Positions 59,955 to 64,000 of a stretch of DNA of 64,000 nt are shown here, piece by piece (positions within the stretch are counted from its first letter, which is position 1; each line of letters opens with the position of its first letter). Below the pieces are notes generated by a model. It worked only from the letters and a program-made list of their open reading frames with translations. It did no database searches and was not told the origin of the DNA. The DNA comes from Kordiimonas pumila. GTDB lineage: Bacteria > Pseudomonadota > Alphaproteobacteria > Sphingomonadales > Kordiimonadaceae. Both the position numbers and the translations under genes were made by a program. The stretch spans positions 1,633,501-1,697,500 of the forward strand of contig NZ_CP061205.1 in assembly GCF_015240255.1 (NCBI RefSeq). Reading direction: 5' to 3'.

Positions 59955-61013
59955 TTAGGAACGTTGTTTGCGAAACTCGGTTGGTGAAACACCAAAACGA
60001 ACTCGAAAAACCTTACAGAAATGCGAAATGTCACTAAAGCCTGAATCAAACGCCACATCGCTTATGCGGGCTTGTGGGTATTTTGTATAGGCTAGCGCCT
60101 GTGCCGCTGCTGAAAGTCTGGCATCCAGTATAAGTTTGCCAAATGTGGTGCCCATGGTCTGGCAGGTTTTGTGGATATTCCGAAGTGAACAGTTAAGGGC
60201 CGCCGCTGCTTCATTGGGGGTAATGTTTTCATCCCTGAAGTTTTGCCCAATATATTGTCGTAACCTTGTTGCCAAACCGGTTTTTGCTGTTGTTTGACTG
60301 TCGCCGTTTAATGGGCCTCTGATGGCTTCATTTAAGCTGTGATTCATCACTTGCATGAACAGTTCAGCAGAGGATTCGAGAACTGTACCACTATCAGCTT
60401 CAAGCAACATCAGTTCAAGTGCAGCAAGAAGCACTTTTCCGGTGCGCGATGTCATGCTGAAACTTTGACCAAGGGCAGTTTCCAAAGGGGCATCAAGTTG
60501 CTCGCGGAGGCTCCATTCAGGTAATTGAATGCAGAGCTGCCGGAAAGGGCTTTCAAACTCCAAAACGTAGGGCTGGCGCGGGTCAACAAGAATACAGTCG
60601 CCGAGGCGTAAGTTAGTGGTGCCATTACTGTGCAAAACACGGGCTGTACCACCAAGATGCACGTTTAAATAAACCGTATTGCTTTTGGATTTTTCAATCT
60701 CGCGGAAACTACGGTGAACCTTTTGTGCTTCTGCTGTTATGCGAGAGATTTTAAGCCCGGCGCAGTCAACTGTTTCTATCATGCCGCCAAAGTCATTTTT
60801 ATAAGTCGTCTCTGGAATCAGGTCTGTAAAAGTGAGCCTTAGAGCGTCTTGCCAGGCACGTAATCTTTCTTCTGGGTGGAACGCTGAAATATTGTGAACC
60901 TGATGGGGCCGAATAACAGACCATGAACGTTCATCCTGAACCAGCATTTTGTGCATTGGCAACCAAGCCGCTGCCGACCAGCCGGGATAACGTGATGTCT
61001 GAGACGATGTCAT
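59955..61013 (-). CDS. AraC-family transcriptional regulator (AraC_binding_2 / FeaR-like)
   Basis: The 352-residue protein has an N-terminal cupin-like sensor (AraC_binding_2 type, with SNTVYLNVHLGGTARVLHSN and GDCILVDPRQPYVLEFESPF) and a C-terminal double HTH (EAAAALNCSLRNIHKTCQTM and RISDVAFDSGFSDISHFCK). This subfamily includes FeaR and benzoate, toluate or alkane regulators that sense aromatics. GAGAGGA precedes the ATG. The gene is divergent from a TonB receptor gene, and convergent with the iac/cat operon, so it likely controls the receptor and the genes after it. Confidence 0.87.
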   Translation of the reverse strand: MTSSQTSRYPGWSAAAWLPMHKMLVQDERSWSVIRPHQVHNISAFHPEERLRAWQDALRLTFTDLIPETTYKNDFGGMIETVDCAGLKISRITAEAQKVHRSFREIEKSKSNTVYLNVHLGGTARVLHSNGTTNLRLGDCILVDPRQPYVLEFESPFRQLCIQLPEWSLREQLDAPLETALGQSFSMTSRTGKVLLAALELMLLEADSGTVLESSAELFMQVMNHSLNEAIRGPLNGDSQTTAKTGLATRLRQYIGQNFRDENITPNEAAAALNCSLRNIHKTCQTMGTTFGKLILDARLSAAAQALAYTKYPQARISDVAFDSGFSDISHFCKVFRVRFGVSPTEFRKQRS

Positions 61014-61165
61014 TACGATAGTCCTCTCGCTTACTATTCAACGATAAAAGACTGAAGAGTTTATGCGTGTTTTGCAATATTTTTGTAAGAATTTGGCCGA
61101 TTCAACTCCGTCTGTGTCGCGAAATAGTCACTTACCGACCTTAGGCAACCCTTAAAGGAATTATC

Positions 61166-63460
61166 ATGGCTATCAATAGATCTTATTTTTTATCAAGTAT
61201 GTCCATTGTGTTGGGTTCTATGATCTATGTAGCCCCAGCATCTGCACAAGAAGAACAGAGCGAATTCAAATTGGAGGAAATCATTGTTACGGCCCGTAGG
61301 CGCAGTGAAAACATTCAGGATACACCTGTTGCAATCACCGCATTCTCGGGCACCGGTTTAAAAGATCGCCAGATTAACTCTATAGACGGTATTGCAGATT
61401 TTACACCGGGGCTGACGATTAATAGTTCATCCGCTTTTTCTGGCAGTAGCCAGAGTGTCTCTGTATTTATGCGCGGTATTGGGCAAACGGACTTTACATT
61501 GAACACCGATCCGGGTGTGGGCATTTATGTAGACGGTGTTTATATTTCCCGTTCCGTTGGCGCGCTTCTCGATCTGGTCGACATTGACCGGTTAGAGGTG
61601 CTGCACGGCCCTCAAGGAACGCTCTTTGGCCGCAACTCCGTGGGTGGTGCTATCAGTATTACAACATCACGTCCGGCAGATGAAGCTGGCGGCAAGGTTT
61701 TTGCAACGGTGGGCAGCGACAATTGGTATATCGTTGGCGGAACGGTTGACCTGCCTGTTAGCGACACGTTTAAAACCAAATTTACAGTCCAGACCCACCA
61801 GCGTGATGGTTATGTTATCCGCGCATCTGATGATCTGGACTTGGGCGATAAGGACAACTTAAGTGCCCGCGCTTCAGCAGTGTGGAACCCGACAGAGAAG
61901 TTTGAGCTGTTCTTCACAGCAGACTATACTCGCTCTCGCGAGAACGGTGTGCCGCTGGTGCTCGACGGGGTTGACCCTGGTGCAGCATTTCCTGCCGCAC
62001 ATAACCTGATGGTTGCGCCGCAACTAAACCCGGCATTGCAAGCTTTCCCTAACGGATGCCTTGATCCCGCGGGCGCGGCCGTTGGCGGTGAAGCCTGCTA
62101 TAACAGCCAGTGGATAAGTGACGATCCAAATGTTACTTATGGCACCTACGATGTGTACTCAAATGTAGATGTCTGGGGGCTTTCTGCTACTATGAGCTAT
62201 CAGGTAAGTGATACATTCGAGATTAAGTCGATCACTGCTTACCGCGATCTGGATAGCGAATTTGCCCGTGACGGTGATGGCTCCCCGCTTCAGATTAATG
62301 CGACTGAAGATGTTTTTACATACCGCCAGTGGAGTGAAGAACTACAGTTTCTGGGCACTGCCATGGATGGGCGTTTGAATTATATTGTGGGCGGTTTTTT
62401 CTTTGATGAAAAAGGCCAGAACCCCAATATTGTTGACTTTGGCTTTGCCCGCTTCCTGAGCGGCGGTGATATCCACAATACATCTCTTGCAGGTTTTGGC
62501 CAGGTAACATACGAACTGACAGATAGGGTATCTCTGACAGGTGGTATTCGTTACACAGACGAAACAAAGCGTTTTACGCCTAACCAGTATATTATCAGCA
62601 CGTATACCGTGCCGTTCTTCCCGCCCTTCCTGCAATTCCAGCCGGGTGATGTGCTTACGACAACTGACCAGCAGGAAGCGAAAGCGAATGAGTGGACGCC
62701 TCATGTTAACCTGTCTTTCCGGCCAAATGACGATGCAATGGTATATGCAAGTTATTCACGCGGCTTTAAAAGTGGCGGTTTTACGCAGCGTATTTTCCCT
62801 GCAATTGCAACGCCGCCGTCTTTCGAGCCAGAAACAGTTGATGTTGTAGAAGGTGGTTTCAAGCTTGATACATTTGACCGGCGTCTGCGCCTTAATGGTT
62901 CTGCTTATTATACATGGTATAATGATTTGCAGGTAACGGTGCCTGTCGGCGTGGCCCCAACAACACAAAATGCAGCCAAAGCACGGATCAAAGGCTTTGA
63001 ACTGGAAGCTACGGCTGTTCCTGTTGATAATTTGCTGGTGTCCTTTGCGGCGGGCTATACCGATGCCTACTATCTGGAACTTGATGGCCGTGTTAGCCCA
63101 ACGATTACGCTTGATAACAATTTCCCCGGCACATCAAAATGGACACTGAATAGCTCTGTTTCTTATGACATGGCGGTTGGAAGCGACATGATCCTGACAC
63201 CGCGTGTGGACTGGAGCTACCGATCATCATATTTCTTTGATGCTGAAAACCTTGTTGGGCAGGAGGGCTACCATCTTGTTAATGCAAGCCTGACGCTGGA
63301 GAATGAAACGGGTGGTTGGTCTGTGTCTGTGTTTGGTAAAAACATTGGCGGCACAGACTATTATATTCACGGTGAACAGATTATGGACCCAGCGGGCTTC
63401 CGTATGCTGTCTCCTTCTCGGGGCAGCGAATGGGGAATTCGTCTGGAGAAGAGCTTCTAG
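61166..63460 (+). CDS. TonB-dependent outer-membrane receptor
   Basis: The 764-residue receptor has a signal peptide ending near PASAQ, EEIIVTARRRSENIQDTPVA at the TonB box and plug start, LEVLHGPQGTLFGRNSVGG in the plug and YASYSRGFKSGGFTQR in the barrel, with C-terminus WGIRLEKSF. AAAGGAATT is the ribosome binding site. It is divergent from the AraC-type gene and four bases upstream of a nitronate monooxygenase-family gene, so the two are co-transcribed. A ligand related to the aromatic or indolic pathway to its left is possible but not shown. Confidence 0.9.
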   Translation: MAINRSYFLSSMSIVLGSMIYVAPASAQEEQSEFKLEEIIVTARRRSENIQDTPVAITAFSGTGLKDRQINSIDGIADFTPGLTINSSSAFSGSSQSVSVFMRGIGQTDFTLNTDPGVGIYVDGVYISRSVGALLDLVDIDRLEVLHGPQGTLFGRNSVGGAISITTSRPADEAGGKVFATVGSDNWYIVGGTVDLPVSDTFKTKFTVQTHQRDGYVIRASDDLDLGDKDNLSARASAVWNPTEKFELFFTADYTRSRENGVPLVLDGVDPGAAFPAAHNLMVAPQLNPALQAFPNGCLDPAGAAVGGEACYNSQWISDDPNVTYGTYDVYSNVDVWGLSATMSYQVSDTFEIKSITAYRDLDSEFARDGDGSPLQINATEDVFTYRQWSEELQFLGTAMDGRLNYIVGGFFFDEKGQNPNIVDFGFARFLSGGDIHNTSLAGFGQVTYELTDRVSLTGGIRYTDETKRFTPNQYIISTYTVPFFPPFLQFQPGDVLTTTDQQEAKANEWTPHVNLSFRPNDDAMVYASYSRGFKSGGFTQRIFPAIATPPSFEPETVDVVEGGFKLDTFDRRLRLNGSAYYTWYNDLQVTVPVGVAPTTQNAAKARIKGFELEATAVPVDNLLVSFAAGYTDAYYLELDGRVSPTITLDNNFPGTSKWTLNSSVSYDMAVGSDMILTPRVDWSYRSSYFFDAENLVGQEGYHLVNASLTLENETGGWSVSVFGKNIGGTDYYIHGEQIMDPAGFRMLSPSRGSEWGIRLEKSF

Positions 63461-63464
63461 GATT

Positions 63465-64000
63465 ATGGCAGATACATATGTAAATGCCAGTGTCAGCAAC
63501 CGTTTCACGCAAGAGTATGGCCTTGCCCATCCTTTTGCGTGTGCGGGGCTTGCTTTTGCTGGAATGACACCGCCGCTTGCGATTGCTGTATCAAAAGTGG
63601 GTGCTCTGGGTGCTGTGGGCATTGGTAAAATGCCAGCCCCTTATATAGAGTTTTTGGTGAACAGCATTCGTGCTGCAACAGACGGTCCGTTCAATGTGAA
63701 TTTCATCACGATTTTCACAGAAGATAGCCACATTGCTATGTGCGAAAAACTAAAGCCTGCAGTGGTTTCTTTCCACTGGGGGCACCCGCCTAAAAGCTGG
63801 ATTAGTCGCTTGCAGGCAGCTGGAATAAAAGTGTGGGAGCAGGTTGGTTCTGTTGACGCGGCAAAGCTGGCCGTTGATGAAGGTATCGACCTGATTATTG
63901 CACAGGGCACAGAGGCCGGGGGCCATAACCTTGGCACACTGCCCTTGTTTGTTTTACTGCCGGAGATTATTGATGCTGTGGCACCTGTTATGGTGCTGGC
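63465..64000 (+). CDS. Nitronate monooxygenase / 2-nitropropane dioxygenase family protein, 3' truncated
   Basis: The ATG at 63465 opens a frame that runs off the window after 178 codons. Visible landmarks are YGLAHPFACAGLAFAGMTPP near the start, KVGALGAVGIGKMP (the phosphate-binding glycine strand), VVSFHWGHPPKSWI and the family motif IIAQGTEAGGHNLGTLPL near residues 146-164. These are typical of the FMN-dependent TIM-barrel nitronate monooxygenase family, many members of which are of unknown function. It follows the TonB receptor gene by four bases, with GAAGAG and AGGA upstream. Confidence 0.85.
   Translation, partial: MADTYVNASVSNRFTQEYGLAHPFACAGLAFAGMTPPLAIAVSKVGALGAVGIGKMPAPYIEFLVNSIRAATDGPFNVNFITIFTEDSHIAMCEKLKPAVVSFHWGHPPKSWISRLQAAGIKVWEQVGSVDAAKLAVDEGIDLIIAQGTEAGGHNLGTLPLFVLLPEIIDAVAPVMVL

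Noticed and set aside
1-64000. Mobile element, prophage, CRISPR array, tRNA or rRNA genes
   Set aside because: No transposase, integrase, phage structural gene, regular short repeats with spacers, or tRNA/rRNA-like sequence was recognised on reading the window.

Overview
The window reads as chromosomal DNA of a Gram-negative bacterium, most likely a marine-type alphaproteobacterium (possibly Kordiimonadales or a relative; this is inference). Support: roughly balanced base composition, four large TonB-dependent outer-membrane receptors, a DivK-like single-domain response regulator, HisKA hybrid kinases, and dense catabolic operons with ATGA overlaps. There are about 44 genes. No tRNA, rRNA, CRISPR array, transposase or integrase was seen, so this looks like a resident catabolic region rather than a recent mobile island.

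Layout. 1-15.4 kb: the start of an unidentified leftward gene; a beta-propeller/amidohydrolase fusion; a stand-alone Lrp-type ligand-binding domain; a PNPOx-fold flavoprotein; and a leftward operon of hydantoinase/oxoprolinase-like ATPase, DUF917 protein and TonB receptor. Two divergent MalT-like STAND/LuxR regulators follow. 15.6-22.4 kb: rightward amidase, class II histone-deacetylase-like amidohydrolase, TonB receptor and YtcJ-type amidohydrolase, a set suited to importing and hydrolysing an amide. 22.4-30 kb: GabT-type aminotransferase, MFS carrier, AraC regulator, TonB receptor, second AraC regulator.

30-39.9 kb: a catabolic block with ferredoxin, class I glutamine amidotransferase, HpaD-like extradiol dioxygenase, cytochrome P450, glutamine-synthetase-like ligase, HpaE-like aldehyde dehydrogenase, acetoacetate-decarboxylase-family protein, HpaG-like FAH-family protein and another aldehyde dehydrogenase. 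The ligase/amidotransferase pair recalls gamma-glutamylation routes for amines (aniline AtdA1/A2, putrescine PuuA/PuuD), here joined to a homoprotocatechuate-type meta-cleavage set. 40.2-47.2 kb: a four-gene signalling operon (hybrid kinase, DivK-like regulator, second hybrid kinase, REC-EAL c-di-GMP phosphodiesterase).

47.2-59.9 kb: a MarR regulator and pcaIJ face a long operon whose first seven genes match the iac (indole-3-acetate catabolism) set: amidase iacH, flavin monooxygenase iacA, iacB, iacI, Rieske oxygenase iacCD and SDR iacE. These are followed by the catechol ortho-cleavage genes catB, catC, catA and pcaD, an hpaF-like isomerase and an iacG-like flavin reductase. The predicted flow is indole-3-acetate to catechol to muconate to 3-oxoadipate to 3-oxoadipyl-CoA. 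The final thiolase and the Rieske reductase are not in the window. The flavin reductase carries a C-terminal LysR-type effector-binding domain with no DNA-binding part, the most unusual protein seen here. 60-64 kb: an AraC-type regulator divergent from a fourth TonB receptor, then the start of a nitronate-monooxygenase-family gene cut by the window end.

The region is best seen as several uptake-plus-degradation modules for amides, amines and aromatic or indolic compounds, each with its own receptor and regulator, that converge on central ring-cleavage pathways.
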